This document shows positions 44,388-56,094 of a stretch of 64,000 bases of DNA, piece after piece (positions within the stretch are counted from its first letter, which is position 1; each line of letters starts with the position of its first letter). The stretch spans positions 207,036,101-207,100,100 of the forward strand of contig NC_134701.1 in assembly GCF_043290135.1 (NCBI RefSeq), read 5' to 3'. The translations under genes and the position numbers were made by a program. The DNA is from Rhipicephalus microplus. Lineage: Eukaryota > Arthropoda > Arachnida > Ixodida > Ixodidae. A model generated the notes under the pieces. The model did not search any database. It had not been told where the DNA came from and saw only the letters and a list, made by a program, of their open reading frames with translations.

Positions 44388-46292
44388 TGTTGTGACACCG
44401 TTTTTACTGAGATTCAATGTAATGCAACTACCTACCACGACGACTCGGGACGTACGACCCACGGCGTTGGGAACTTCGCCCCTAAAACGTATTGCCTCCG
44501 AGACAACCACGCGCGCGGGTGTGTCTCGGAGGTTATGTAATTTTTCTAATTGCTACGAAATAGCCTTCAAGATATTCTTTTCTGCAGTATCCCTTTTCTT
44601 TGGCCGTGATAGTTACAAACGCCCGTTTGGAGCTCTGCGAACCCAAATTATCCGTAGGAGTCTATGGGAGTGTCCTCTCGTAACTTCTTATATTTGTCTA
44701 TGGTAATAATAAGAAACACTTGTGGAATTTCACGACAACTGTTTTCTGGCACTGAAGAATCTCATGTAAATCAATTTTGCCGGATAACCACGTTTAGGAC
44801 AGGAGACAGGAGTACAAAACCACATCATGACTTAAAGAACTCATACTATATCTTATCAGAATAAGGCTGCGAACGTTAGCACAAAGTATTGAGAGCACAG
44901 ACAGTGTGCCACCGTATTTTGCATTATCCTAACTAATGGCGGAATGAAGACTGCCCAATCACGTCGCCCTCGGGGTAGCGGTAATGGCGACAGTTGGGGA
45001 AGATGCCCCACAGACCAAGTCAAATAAGTAGCACCTTTTCTTGGCACATAGGCTGTTTTACTTCACATACCAAACTTTCATATTTTAACGAACGCGGCAA
45101 GTTGACGCCGGGAAATTTTCTGGAACGGCAGTGCTATTGCACTGCAAGGCAGACTTTCTTTTATAGTAAGGAAAATTTTTGCTTGAAACTGCCAAATTTA
45201 GCAATGAGTAGCAATGATTTTTGCCTGCCACGTATCTGCCGATTCGGTGTGCCCGTGATACATCTCCGAATGTACATGAACGTCCAGCCGGTAAGAGGGA
45301 TGACGATCATTATTTTTTGTTAAGATTGGCGGGCGTTGTCATCTGAAACGTTTAGTATGCAGTAATATAGTGAGTCAGCCTGCCAAGTCCTGTTTTTAGT
45401 TTCGTGAAGTGAGGCTCGCAGCTCAATCACGTCTAGTTCCACGCGAAGCAGTCATTGGCGTGTAATAGACGTTCTTGCTGTACATTTAGAAGATCATTTA
45501 CCTTTTCCACAACATTCTGTAATGGCATGGTAAAGTTGGCTGCCGCAGTAGAAAGCGGCTCACGCGAAAGCTTAAGATCATCCGTTGACCATGAAATGTG
45601 AGAGCGGTTAGTCTCAATTTTAACACAAGCTCACAACGCTCACACTAAAACAACGCTCTCTTTACGCGTCTGAGTTGGTTCCGCACTGGTCTTGTCAAGG
45701 GCCGGGTTTTCTTCAATGTGCAAAAGCATTCAAGAAGCGAAAGGTTCAGACAACGCTTCTGGGTGAGACAGAACAATCGGAAACTGGTATCTAGTCTTGC
45801 AACACTTACAAGGTAAAAAAAAAGGAAGCACCAACCTGCACAACAAGCAAGATGCGTAGTGGGTCTTCCTCCGTGCTCACGGGCGCGGTGGCATGCGCCT
45901 TTAAGCCTCTCGCTACCGCACATCACAGTGTCATTGATCTTCTACTGCGCTGGTAATGCTTAGGGCGGGTGGTGGCGCTATTTAGAAGCCGGATCTAACG
46001 TAGCCTACCTTCCTATATTTCTTTTTCATATGTAAATAAAAAAAACCTACGTGTTCTGCACTATCATGCGCACGTCAAGATTATATGGCTGCTTGGATGA
46101 TAACCGTGTGCGTCCTATGTTGAGGCGGAGCGATGAAATTGGACAATGTTAAGTGATTGGTGATACAGGCGATAGATTGTAAGGATGCTCAGATGCTAAA
46201 CCACAAGAGAGATGTGCAGTGAGTACTTCATTTTGTTTGTGCCTCCATACTCCCACTCTTATGTGTTCCTGAGATGCAGAAATTATGTCGCG
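44388..46292. other. Unassigned sequence
   Basis: Several frames of 60-109 codons on both strands (for example 44994-45323 plus, 45645-45926 minus) without any domain I recognise. Confidence 0.4.
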
Positions 46293-47029
46293 TTAAAGGG
46301 ATACTAAAGGCAACTATTAGGTCGAAGTTGATTGTTGAAATAGCGGTCTAGAAACCTCGTAGAGTCACTTTTGCGCCAAGGAAGGGCCTATTTTGAAATC
46401 AAATCGCGTTTCAGTGGCATGCACCAGGTTAGCACCCTTCTAATTACCCGCTTCAAGAAGCGGACCGACTCAAGTCACTGGTGCTCTGCACAACGTTGCC
46501 CAGCTTTACTGCGCGGCCGCCGACAATAGTAGACAGAACGGAAGCAGCGGGAGCCGCAGCAGCAACAACGGCCATCAATCAATTTCCTGTTATTGGCTCC
46601 GAGATCGCAGACGGGTTTGGGTTTGCCTGCATGTCGCTAGATGGCACGACCTGTTCAGTTTAACCACGCGAAACTTTAATTTTTGAACCGCTCGCGCCAT
46701 TCTTCATAGTAACGTCCGGTGGCTGTTTTTTCTATGAATCAAAGAGAAACGAACAAGTAGCATTTTATTGCGTATCTTGATGCACCGAAGGTTGTTTATT
46801 TAGCGCAGCTAGACTGATTACTAGTTATATTGTAGGTGGTTTGTCTGACATCATCGGTATTATTTTGAGAATGTCCTATTGGGGCACTCCCCAATAGGAC
46901 ATTCTGTACATTTACTTTAATTTCTAGGTAAGTAGGGCACTGCTCTTGATAATAATGTTGTTTTAGATGTTGTAATACATTGAAATTTCACTCTCACGTA
47001 AATTTTATTTGACTTCAGTGTCCTTTTAA
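46293..47029. mobile_element. TTAA-flanked MITE candidate
   Basis: TTAA at 46293-46296 is followed by AGGGATACTAAAG. At the other end CTTCAGTGTCCTT runs into TTAA (47026-47029). The reverse complement of the right end (AAGGACACTGAAG) matches the left in 10 of 13 positions, giving short terminal inverted repeats inside a TTAA duplication, the habit of piggyBac-type elements. No transposase is present. The 737 bp body includes a perfect 17-bp hairpin. Confidence 0.65.
46868..46905. repeat. Perfect 17-bp hairpin with 4-base loop
   Basis: AGAATGTCCTATTGGGG (46868-46884), loop CACT, then the exact reverse complement (46889-46905). It lies inside the TTAA-flanked element. It may be part of the element or a local inverted duplication. 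Confidence 0.97.
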
Positions 47030-47344
47030 CGTAAACCATGGTTCAAATGTTGACTCCACTTTTACTACAATCGCCGAAACATTGCACGTGCACACCCACC
47101 AATGTCTCATCAAGCTATATCCAAGAGCAGCTCGATCGCGGATGAATATGCCAAAGAACAGACAACATGTGGCATTAACACCATCGCATCGTAGTGTACA
47201 GTTCATTTTGGTGAAACTGAGGTGTTTTAACACCATAGTGTTAGAGAGCTCGTGTCGCATGAATTTCCCTGTCGGTGTCGGCACCGTTGGTTGTCAGCAA
47301 AAAAAAGTGCTTGAGCGAAAAATTAAGAAAAAAAACAAGTAAAA

Positions 47345-48000
47345 TAAAGAATAAAATTTGCAGTCACATTGAAGATCAAACCCGGGCCATTCACGTGTCA
47401 AGCAGGTGTCCTGCCACAAAGCTACGACGTCACCTGCCACTGCTCCGGGAAAAACACTACATATATACCATCTAGGGGAAGGAGTCTACTTAACACCATT
47501 TGTTCGACAGGTGTCACGACGAAAACAAGCCCATTCGGAAATTTTGTAGGTGCATTTAGGAGGCCATCAAACTACGTCGATAAAGGCCGGGATAGTGAAG
47601 CCATCGCCGCTAAAAACACAGGAACATTCAAACAGCTCTAAAAATGGACAACTATGTCCATCTATAGCGGAGAACATATCATGCCTTTCCAAAGGCGTTG
47701 ATGAAGCAAACAGCAAACGCTAGATAATGTGCTGCCATCTGTGAGGCATTGTGAGACTCTTTATGGCCTCTGAAATGGCAAGCACGCGGCGAATATCTTG
47801 GAGGCCATGCGACTCTTGCTTTAGATCAAAAACCTGTATGTACCATTCGCGCGCGTGCTCTGGTACTATATACTTTGTGCGTGTGTGTGTGTAACAAAAC
47901 ATAATAATAAGTAGGCATTTAGCGTTTGAAGGGCGCGCTAGGGGCCGGATATCACTATCGCGTTCAACTCTTAAAGGCGAAGCGTAAGGGTCCCCCAATT
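47345..48000 (-). mobile_element. Family-2 tRNA-headed repeat, - copy
   Basis: Inverse of the element at 4441-5340. On the plus strand it runs from the tRNA-like end (TTGAAGATCAAACCCGGGCC, GTCCTGCCACAAAGCTACGACG) through GCCGCTAAAAACACAGGAAC and ATGGACAACTATGTCCAT. It then passes AACGCTAGATAATGTGCTGCC to CGCGTTCAACTCTTAAAGGC. A short GTGTGTGT run replaces the long CA tracts. The 17-bp palindrome of the other copy is absent (only one arm, GAAGGGCGCGC, is seen). Confidence 0.75.
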
Positions 48001-49130
48001 TGTTTTCTAAGAACGCAAGCGTTGACGTTGCAGCAAACAAAAAATTACCCAATATAAACAGCAATGTAGTCGACGTGTATGGTAAGTGCCCAATTCACAC
48101 GCAAATACTTGATGTAAAAAAATCTCATCAATCGGCCACTGATTGCTTGACTCAAGGCCAAAAATATTGCAGCATAGAAAACTATTCGCTGACTTCCTCG
48201 CACGAACCCGATTCCGAAAAGGCGTGTGATCTGCCGCAGTTTTTCCTTAATCATTAAAAAGCAGGCGAAAGTTGCGTGCATGAATTTATCAGTTATAAAG
48301 CGGGGAAAACACCATCCTGGCTTTTCCGTGCAAGCAGTTGGTGGCAACAGCGCATGGAACGTGTGTTCGGCGCTATGTGACTGGTGCTTCTTTCTTCGGT
48401 GAGTGCAGCCGTGATTACTTGGGGCTACGTGACTGCGCTCAGCCGTTATAGCGCAGGCTCTGTAATGATATTTCCCTTTTCAGCTCCACCACCCGGCTTA
48501 CGACCACGACGTGTGCTCTTGCAGCACTGTTTTACCGGTCCCATATTACTATTTGTATACGCAGTGCTGTAAAGAAGCGTAGTGCGCTGGCGCACTTCAA
48601 AAATAACCCTCGCTGAGAGGTCGAGCATGCCGACGTTTCAGTGTTGATGCGCATCAAACATGCACGTAATTGACCGCGAGAAGGGGCCTTCAGCAGTTGA
48701 AAATTTCTGCTTTTCATCTGGAGACCTACTGAAAGCTATCTTTACGCTTAATTTACCTCCGCTTACCGTAGTAGGTAACCGCAGTAACTTTTTTTTAAGA
48801 TAATAAATATTGCTGAAATTGTCTTACAAATGGCGATACATTGTTTTGATATATGGTATACAGAATACTCAAGTCTACGCGAAGATCGCTGCCCTTTATG
48901 GCTTTGAAACATGCGACCGATCAGTAACAGAAAGCCACCTCATTATCAATCAGACACATTCCTCGAAGTGAATGTCCGATAAACATGCGTGACCATGCAG
49001 TCTGCCCAATCGCACTCAGCTTTTTTTAACCCGCCAAACTTTAATTCCCTCGCGGCTTTTCTTTCACTCTGTGATACGGCGCCAAGGTATGATTTCGACT
49101 CCTAGCTGCCTGTGCCTACAAACGCACATA
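48001..49130. other. Unassigned sequence
   Basis: No gene recognised; short frames only (48000-48257 plus, 48045-48347 minus). Confidence 0.4.
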
Positions 49131-49195
49131 ACTGTTCTCCCATAGCTGAGTACGAAGCTCTAGAAATCATTAAATACTTTTTCTAAACAAACAAA
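49131..49195 (+). repeat. Family-3 short repeat, copy 3 (diverged)
   Basis: CTGTTCTCCCATAGCTGAGTAC, GAAGCTCTAGAAATCATTAA and ACTTTTTCTAAACAAAC match the family-3 words in order with several substitutions. Confidence 0.65.
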
Positions 49196-49314
49196 TGGCG
49201 TCGTTTTCATCCACTTCCTAAGTGATGAAATATATACTAACTGCAGAAATGAACACAATTTTTAGATGCGAAGTTTCTTAGGGTCGAGCTCAATCCGGTA
49301 TGCGGCGTGACCTA

Positions 49315-49570
49315 CCTTACTGCGCACGCGTGTCCCCTCTCCCCTTTTCTCCTCTCATAGGCTTCCACCTCGCTAACTTTGCAACGCCCACGCAGGAAGC
49401 GTCTGTTCGTCAGCGCTCGCTTCCTCCTCTCTCTCCTCTAGGCATCCCTCCCTGCAGAGTTTAGACGCCGATTGCGCATGCGTGTTACCTCACCCTCTTC
49501 CTTGACACCCCCCTCCCAACTCTCACCTCACAAGGCCGATGCAGGCAGCGTCTGCTAGCGAGTTTCGCGA
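49315..49570. repeat. Pyrimidine-rich stretch with approximate direct repeat
   Basis: GCGCACGCGTGT.CCCTC...CTCCTCTC...GCAACGCCCACGCAGGAAGCGTCTG recurs approximately as GCGCATGCGTGTTACCTCACC...CCTCACAAGGC.GATGCAGGCAGCGTCTG, about 155 bp later. Possibly a dispersed repeat; class unknown. Confidence 0.5.
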
Positions 49571-51430
49571 TTGAAAAAATCGACTGCTCACGTGGCACAA
49601 TCGTTCACTGGCCACCCCGTCTATATAGGCTCTGGATCTACATCTCCATGGTAGTGCCGGCGGAAGATTCCTCCTGTGCGTTGTTGAACAATAAAAACAC
49701 GCAGTGCACTTGCTAACAAAAAGCGAGCTGCGGATTCCTGTGTCTAACCAGTGCCTTTTTCCTCCCTCGCCATCAAAGTGCTCGCTAAGTATGTAATGTG
49801 ATACAATAAAGCAGAGTGACTGTAGCTTGGCTATTGCTTTGACACAAGCCATTGTCGATCATTACAAAAACAGTCAGTGTTTTGCCGCAAGAGTGAAGCA
49901 ACGAATGGCATAGCAACAACTTGGAATGTAACGCTTACAAGAGCAAGCAGATAGAAACGTGCAGCACGCTCGTCACGGACAATTGACGCACGAAAACAAC
50001 GCACAAGGGATGACAGCAAACTAATGACGCTTACCGCTCGACACGCAACCCGCTGTTTAAACAAAAAGGACGCACGAAACTTAATCACAGGTACAGATAT
50101 TTGCAAACTAACAACTGTCTAAGTTGTTACTTCACTGTGTATGAAAAGCGCAGTTTTCGCAAACGGGGCCTGTGCAGTGAGCGAAGTGACCTTTCTGGGC
50201 CCAGCAACTAACGAAATCATTCCGGTGAAAGCCCAAGGCACATGATTCTCCCCATCGAGTGATAAGTGCACTTGCACAAGCATCTAACCTTCTCCCCCCC
50301 CCCCCCCCCCATGGGTGGGCCAAAGTACGCGTTGGAGATATATAAGTGCGCGTCGACGCATCGCAACGAGCTAGGCGCCAAGCACGGGCGGTTCTTTTTT
50401 CTTGAGTTTTAATATTCGTATAGATGCATATACATATACGGTACATGACGCCAATGCTGGCGGCAAAAACCAGCAGAGTTTCCGAATAATTGCTGTTGCA
50501 ATAAAAGAGTGATCCTAAAAAAGTCTTGTCGAATTAATGACTCCATACTCATTGTAGTAAATGCCCGCCGAACATAAACCTACCATGTCTTCTTTTAGGC
50601 GTTATAAGTCAGCTGTAAACCTTATATAAGACGGCGTCAGGTTTATTGTACGCCACGCATAGTGCCACGGTACTTTATTTAATGTTATGCACGGTATGTA
50701 TCTTGTTTGTGAATTATTTCTAGTAGGTGTAGAAACAAAAAGTATGAAAGTCGTTTGAGCACTGGCTTTGCTTGTGTTTTCCACGAGTGAAAACAGCAGT
50801 ATGCATGTTTTGTGACACCGGTTTTCATAGTTATGTGACCCGATGACAGACTACGTTTGCGCATGCTGACGTACCAAACTAACATGCACGGCCGACTCAA
50901 ATGTCAAATTATTACATGCCTTCTACGCAAGTGTTTTTTTTTGATTGACTTAAACTCTCGTACAGCCAAGAAACAATACGTCATCACTGTCTTATAAATA
51001 AAAAGTCAAAATAACAATATGTTGAATAGACGGGTCTTGAGCGCATTCAAACTAAGAAAAAGATACTATAGTCACTGCTGAGTAAAAAGCAGGCAATATA
51101 ATCGCAAAATTTATCATGCGATTGTAAGAAAATCTGCGCAACTAAGAGTACGACGTCAGAAATATTAGAGTAAGCGAGCGAAAAATTCCTGCCATTGTCC
51201 GTTCAGCATAAAAATATTAGACATATAAAACAAGTTAATGAAGACGACGTCCTCAAAGAAGACAGCGCTCTCGAATTTCAGAGGTAAGCCTCTTTATTGT
51301 TAATCCATGAAGTCGCTGTAAATACTCTGCAAATAGGTGTTCTTTCTTCTCTTCTGGTAATAGTACTGTTAGTGTTATATAATAAGAAGTTGTGACGATC
51401 AAAATGCTTCTGTATCAGTTCTAGACTTAC
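49571..51430. other. Unassigned sequence
   Basis: No gene recognised. Contains an uninterrupted run of 17 C at 50294-50310. Confidence 0.4.
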
Positions 51431-51625
51431 TGTAAAAAGAGAGAAATAATATAAGTAGAGAGGTGACCTAGACTACGTCCAGGTTGCTACTCTAGACGTG
51501 GGGAAAGATAATAAGGAATGAAATAGAGAGAGAGAGAAAGAGAGAGGGAGAGGTTAAGTGAAAGGCAGGGAGGTTAACCAGAAGAAGATTTTCAGTTTTC
51601 TAGCCTGCTCCGGGAAGAGGAAAGG
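51431..51625 (-). mobile_element. LINE 3' UTR fragment
   Basis: On the minus strand: CTTTCCCCTTTCCTCTTCCC, GGAGCAGGCTAGAAAACTG, CTTCTGGTTAACCTCCCTGCC, then CTCTCCCTCTCTCTTTCTC. Same 3' UTR family as at 36880-37010. The GA-rich tract at 51523-51552 is its pyrimidine-rich tail read from the other strand. Confidence 0.65.
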
Positions 51626-51744
51626 GGAAAGAAGGAGATGCGCATTGCACACTACACACACGACAACGTGACACACAACGTGATGCGCCCGAGATGCAGC
51701 ATTCACAGCCATGTAGCGTAACAGTGTTTTTTTTTGTGTGCTCC

Positions 51745-52030
51745 CTTCTTTATATGTCCCTATCTTTTAATCCCTCATTCCCCTCCCTAGTGCAGTATAG
51801 CAAATCTGACGCACGTTTTTTTGACCATTTCTTCCTTCCTTCCCTCCTTCCCTCCCTCCCTTCCTCCCTCCTTCCTTCCTTCCTTCCTTCCTACCTTCCT
51901 TCCCTCCCTCCCCCTTCCCTCCCTTCCTCCCTCCTTCCTTCCTTCCTTCCTTCCTACCTTCCTTCCCTCCCTCCCCCTTCCCTCCCTCTCTCCCTCCCTC
52001 CCTTCCTTCCTTCCTTCCTTCCTTGCTTGT
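51745..52030 (+). mobile_element. LINE 3' UTR fragment with expanded pyrimidine tail
   Basis: CCCTCATTCCCCTCCCTAGTG, CAGTATAGCAAATCTGACGC and TTTTTTTGACCATTTCTTCC match the same LINE 3' UTR read forward. The tail has expanded into about 195 bp of CCTT/CCCT. Confidence 0.65.
51831..52024 (+). repeat. CCTT/CCCT array with 63-bp higher-order unit
   Basis: Polypyrimidine tetranucleotide array. The sole interrupting word CTACCTT occurs at 51891 and 51954, marking two copies of a 63-bp higher-order unit. Long S/P/L-only open frames here are artefacts. Confidence 0.95.
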
Positions 52031-52319
52031 TACTCAATGCCTTTTGTTTATGTTGTTGTTCAGGCGAACTATAGAGTGCGTTTGGCAATCTGTTAGACGA
52101 ATTTAATTTTTGAGGCATACGGTTGCAGTGTGTGATGCATTTTGTACTTACTGTTCATATGACATAGTTTTGTGATTCACGTATCTAGTAATAATGAGCG
52201 GGAAATATTCAGAAGGGTATCTGTAGTTGTGGATACAGCATTAGACGCCACATCTCCACTCAAATGACTTCATGCTCTACGAAACAGAGGTATATAGAAT
52301 TAAACTTTTAGTGTCGTAT

Positions 52320-54020
52320 TACGTTAGGACAACTTTAGGGTCTCGGGCTGTCCTATGCTGTGGTATACTGTAAGTGTGCTGTCGTCTTCGCTTCGTGTAA
52401 CGCACCATGTGTAGCGTATTGAGCGTGCGCTCGTGCAAAGGAGAAGCCCTCTTCCTCCTGTCACACTCTCGTTCTCTGAGCACGTAGTTTCTCGGCTTTC
52501 TGAGATATAGCCTACCTGTGTTGAGCAATACTTACAAAACCAAATATTATGGTTCTGCAGACCATCCAAGTGCCAGTACTCATAGTGTGCCTTGGTTTGC
52601 CCTGCTCTACGGCAACAGCGGAAACCATTCCAATTGCTCGCGATCATTCAATGCAGACTCACACTACAATTGATGTCCTGAGAACGTACGTGAAACATTT
52701 TGCACGCACTTCCTGTCATCACCTTGCCACACTGCCTTCAGAGAGACACCAAGCATCGTTCACTAAAGCAGTTGTTTAGCAGAACGACAAAGTTTTCTCA
52801 AGCCCTCGGGCTTCACCATGGTGTCTAAACCACCAATGCCCCCACGGTGCCTTATTCGACCCACAGTACACCTCAGTGTGCTAGGAATATGGCAAAAAGT
52901 TTAGATGTCGTCGTCTGTGTGAAGCAACTCTCTCTGCTTCTTTTGCACGAGAGGTATGCAGAGAGTGTACATATATACATTGATGATTACACAAACCTCC
53001 CGTCTTCGGCCAGTGCAGTGGTTGTCCCAGCAAGAGCGATGACCATCAGCTTTGGGACTGACCACCCCAAGACGTCAACAGTTGCAGAACTAGCTGCTGT
53101 GCGCGCTGCTCTTCGTCTGGTCAATAGGGAGTCACCTCAACAGTGGTCGATATTCACATACTCCAAAGCAGCCCTACCATTTGTGTTATTAGCGCTGCAT
53201 CGCGGGCCATGCGAACAGCTCCTATTTGAAATTCAGCATCTTATTCATACATCACATGAGAAAGGGCACCCCGTAACCTTTCAGTGGCTTCCAAGTCACT
53301 TCGGCGTCATAAGAAACGAACACGCCGATAATGCCGCTCGGGCTGCTCTTGACCGTACACATGAGGATGCCAAATATCTTTCAAAGTTCGATGCGGCCAG
53401 CAGCCTTCGAGGACTTGCACTTGAGATAAAGCTCTCTCTATGGAGCCCACTCAGCAGAGATGTAAACTGGACCACTTATGAACACCGCCTTCGCTCTTTA
53501 ATGTATCTCTATATTCCAAGTGCACGCCACCGAAGAGAAGCCACACTTCTTTATCGTTTATGGTTGAATCGTACTCCTTCCGTATTGTAATGGCCGACAA
53601 TGCTCTTTTCGATGCCTGTAATTGTGAAAAGATGCTATGCCACATTCTGTGTGGGTGTCTGGTGAACAATATGCAGAGACAATCACTGGCGTCCACTATA
53701 ACGCGCCTCAATCATAAACAAAAGTCTGTCGAATCTGTTCTGGCATGTTGTCGACAAGGGACATTGCCGCTGAAGGTGACCGAAGAATTGCTGACGTTTT
53801 TCAGGAAGACGGACCTGGTCAAGAGGCTGCGAGAGAAATGCAGTGTTCTACGCCAGATGATTGGACTCTTATTGACTAGGCGCTTGTGCACAGGTTGGGT
53901 GATGTGCTATCTCTCTATCCCTTTCCTCTCTTTCCTCTTACTTTTTCAATCATCCTCATCCCTGTCCCATGTGTAGGGTAGAAAACCGGTTACCCTGGGC
54001 TGGTTGATCTTCCTACCTTT
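52320..54020 (+). pseudogene. 5'-truncated LINE with RNase H domain, broken
   Basis: From about 52500 it reads YSLPVLSNT, then a CLGLP linker (about 52588), DVLRTYVKHFAR and HHLATLP, the same order as after the reverse transcriptase of the 11.4-16.5 kb LINE. RNase H lies in the frame 52847-53590: IYIDDYT where YTDGS is usual, VAELAA, FTYSKAAL where the D of the DSKAAL motif is lost, and SHFGVIRNEHADNAA. A zinc-binding-like CEKMLCHILCGC follows in another frame (53620-53657). It ends in the family 3' UTR with GGGTAGAAAACCGGTTACCC. Two altered catalytic positions and frame changes make it dead. Confidence 0.85.
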
Positions 54021-54099
54021 CATTCTTTTCTCTCTTAATGGTGATCACTTATCATCAGCAGCGGAAAAACAACTAGGGGCCTCGGCGTAACGTTGACAA

Positions 54100-54310
54100 A
54101 TTCACATATAAAAATACAAAAAAGGACGCAAGCGCTTAATAGAAAAAGAGAGAAAGAAATAGAAAGAAAAGAAGAAGAAAAATAAAAAGAGAAAAATAGA
54201 GAAAAAGTAGATAATGAGAAAAATGAATGCGCACAGAGAGAAAAAATGCAGATCAAATGAAAAAGAAGATAAAAAGAAAGAGAGGCAAAAAAAAGAAAGA
54301 AAAACGAAGA
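54100..54310. repeat. Purine-rich simple sequence
   Basis: About 170 bp of GAAA/AAGA/AAAAG units, with minus-strand frames rich in S/F as artefacts. It follows the LINE tail and may have grown from it. Confidence 0.8.
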
Positions 54311-54539
54311 TAAGGCTGCTCAGCTGTACAGTTCCTTCAGGTTTGGCACCGCGACGAACGAATCTGCCCTAATTTAATTTGTGAGCACCTGAATTTTTGT
54401 TTGTCTTGTAGCGTTCTGTTGTAGAAGACGGCTAAACTGCTCAACTATTAGAGACTAGTGCGATGATTCTACTTATTATGGGAAGGATCACAGAAATTCA
54501 TTTGACCCACTAAGTTCCTGACGACCACTCGTTAGGATG
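54311..54539. other. Unassigned sequence
   Basis: Nothing recognised. Confidence 0.4.
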
Positions 54540-54830
54540 ATAATGTATAAAACATTATTTTGGTCCAGAAAAGGAGCAGGGGAGGCCCCGCGCCACGCGG
54601 CTAATGCCACGTAAGGACCGCCAAGCCGAGCTTGGTGGCCCGTTCACGGGCATCCTGGACGGTACTCTGGACGTATGGAATTAACCAATGCCGTAAATTC
54701 CACAATAGAGAATACGCAGCGCGATGAGGAGGCACTGACTACACCTCGCAAAGAAATGAACATGGCGCACATCATATTTTGATGCCCCCGTCAACTGAAT
54801 GCCAAGCGTAACCAAATAAGATTGGCCCAC
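54540..54830 (-). pseudogene. LINE C-terminal fragment
   Basis: On the minus strand near 54680-54600 it reads VQSTVQDAREQATKLGLAVLTWH, close to the VQ.AR..A...GL.VPTW ending of several arthropod LINE proteins. It is followed by a short 3' UTR into ATTATCATCC. Upstream on the same strand frames are broken. Recognised from pattern memory only. Confidence 0.5.
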
Positions 54831-56094
54831 CCTGAGCAGGAATGTGCAGTATCGAAATAAACATTCATCACGTATGGATTTAAATTATGGCTCAGGAAAA
54901 GCCTTATGCCGATTTGTGTGAAAATAATATATGTGCGGAGTTCTAGGAAAATATTGAGTTGTTGCAAAAAACGTTCCTAAGTTCAGTAAAACTGAAAAAA
55001 AACAAGAAATTTAACGTCGTTCATTCCATTGTAGTCCTGATGCCGCGCTGCCTTTGAGTAATTTTATGAAAACTATTTTATTTGCCTATGCTATATTTCT
55101 GTGACAAATTATGGCTACGTTTACTTTAACTGCACTGCCATAATCTTTGACGGAAGTAGCCCTGCTCACGGAAACAGGCACGGGCACAAAGAAGTTCGGA
55201 AATAGCCCGTGTGAGTGAAACGTAGCGTTACGTTGCCAGGCGATGTTTTAAAGAACGCATTTCCTCTAAGATATGTGGATAATTTCTGAAGGACATTGGA
55301 CTCGTCATGTTTCCAGAAACATACCAATGCTGATCTCCACAGTGAATAAAATTAAGCAAATTCCACGTACCTTGAGAATCGATATTATGTGAAGCATGCG
55401 GATGTACTGTCACTCTGTTGTAAATTTTTATTTAGGGAAACGTTACGAGGTTGCGCTATAGATATGTAGAGATATACGCACAGACATATGGTGAAAAGCC
55501 ACATATGTTTTATATGAAGTTCTTCATAGTTGTGTAACCAGGCTGACAGCAACACCAGAAATGATAAGGTGATATGAAGCGCTTATGCTTGCGAGGATGG
55601 TAGCTCTGGACGCTGCTATACATAAATCCACTTGAGCGGATGGCGCTTAAATCCGGCGGACGTTAACCCGACATGACAGCCTTGTATTTGCTACAAAATG
55701 TGCGATGTTGACTTTTGCGCAAGAGGAGAGGAGTAGGCGGCGCCACGCATTGGCACCTTTCCTTATATACATTTAGTTAAAAAAAAGCTGTATCAGAGGA
55801 ATATACGTACTTAATGTCCATGAAATTAGATAGCCAGCACTGCAAGTACACTGACGTTTTGCGAACATTAGAGTGTACTTAGAGACCTGGCGTGGCACTG
55901 TTGTAAAATACTTGAATGCCATGCAAAATGCTGGGGTTTGGTTCCTGGTGGGAACCCGAAATTTTTTTTCACATTCATCGGGTCAACGTAGCCAATGTCA
56001 GCTTTTCGTTTCCTAAAGTTCACGTGTTAGGGCTACCCATATGTGTTCTCGATGTTCCTGGGTGCATATAACTTGTCATATGATTAGGGACCTA
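54831..56094. other. Unassigned sequence
   Basis: No gene or repeat recognised. Confidence 0.4.

Noticed and set aside
44175..44540. 121-codon plus-strand frame with cysteines
   Set aside because: It spans the two arms of the fold-back repeat, so the reading frame is likely a by-product.
45645..45926. Possible transposase fragment on the plus strand (RFRQRFWVRQNNRKL)
   Set aside because: Considered Tc1/mariner-like, but no DDE context or inverted repeats were found.
51694..52096. Proline/serine/leucine-rich proteins
   Set aside because: Direct translation of the CCTT/CCCT array.
54035..54256. Serine/phenylalanine-rich minus-strand protein
   Set aside because: Translation of the GAAA-rich tract.
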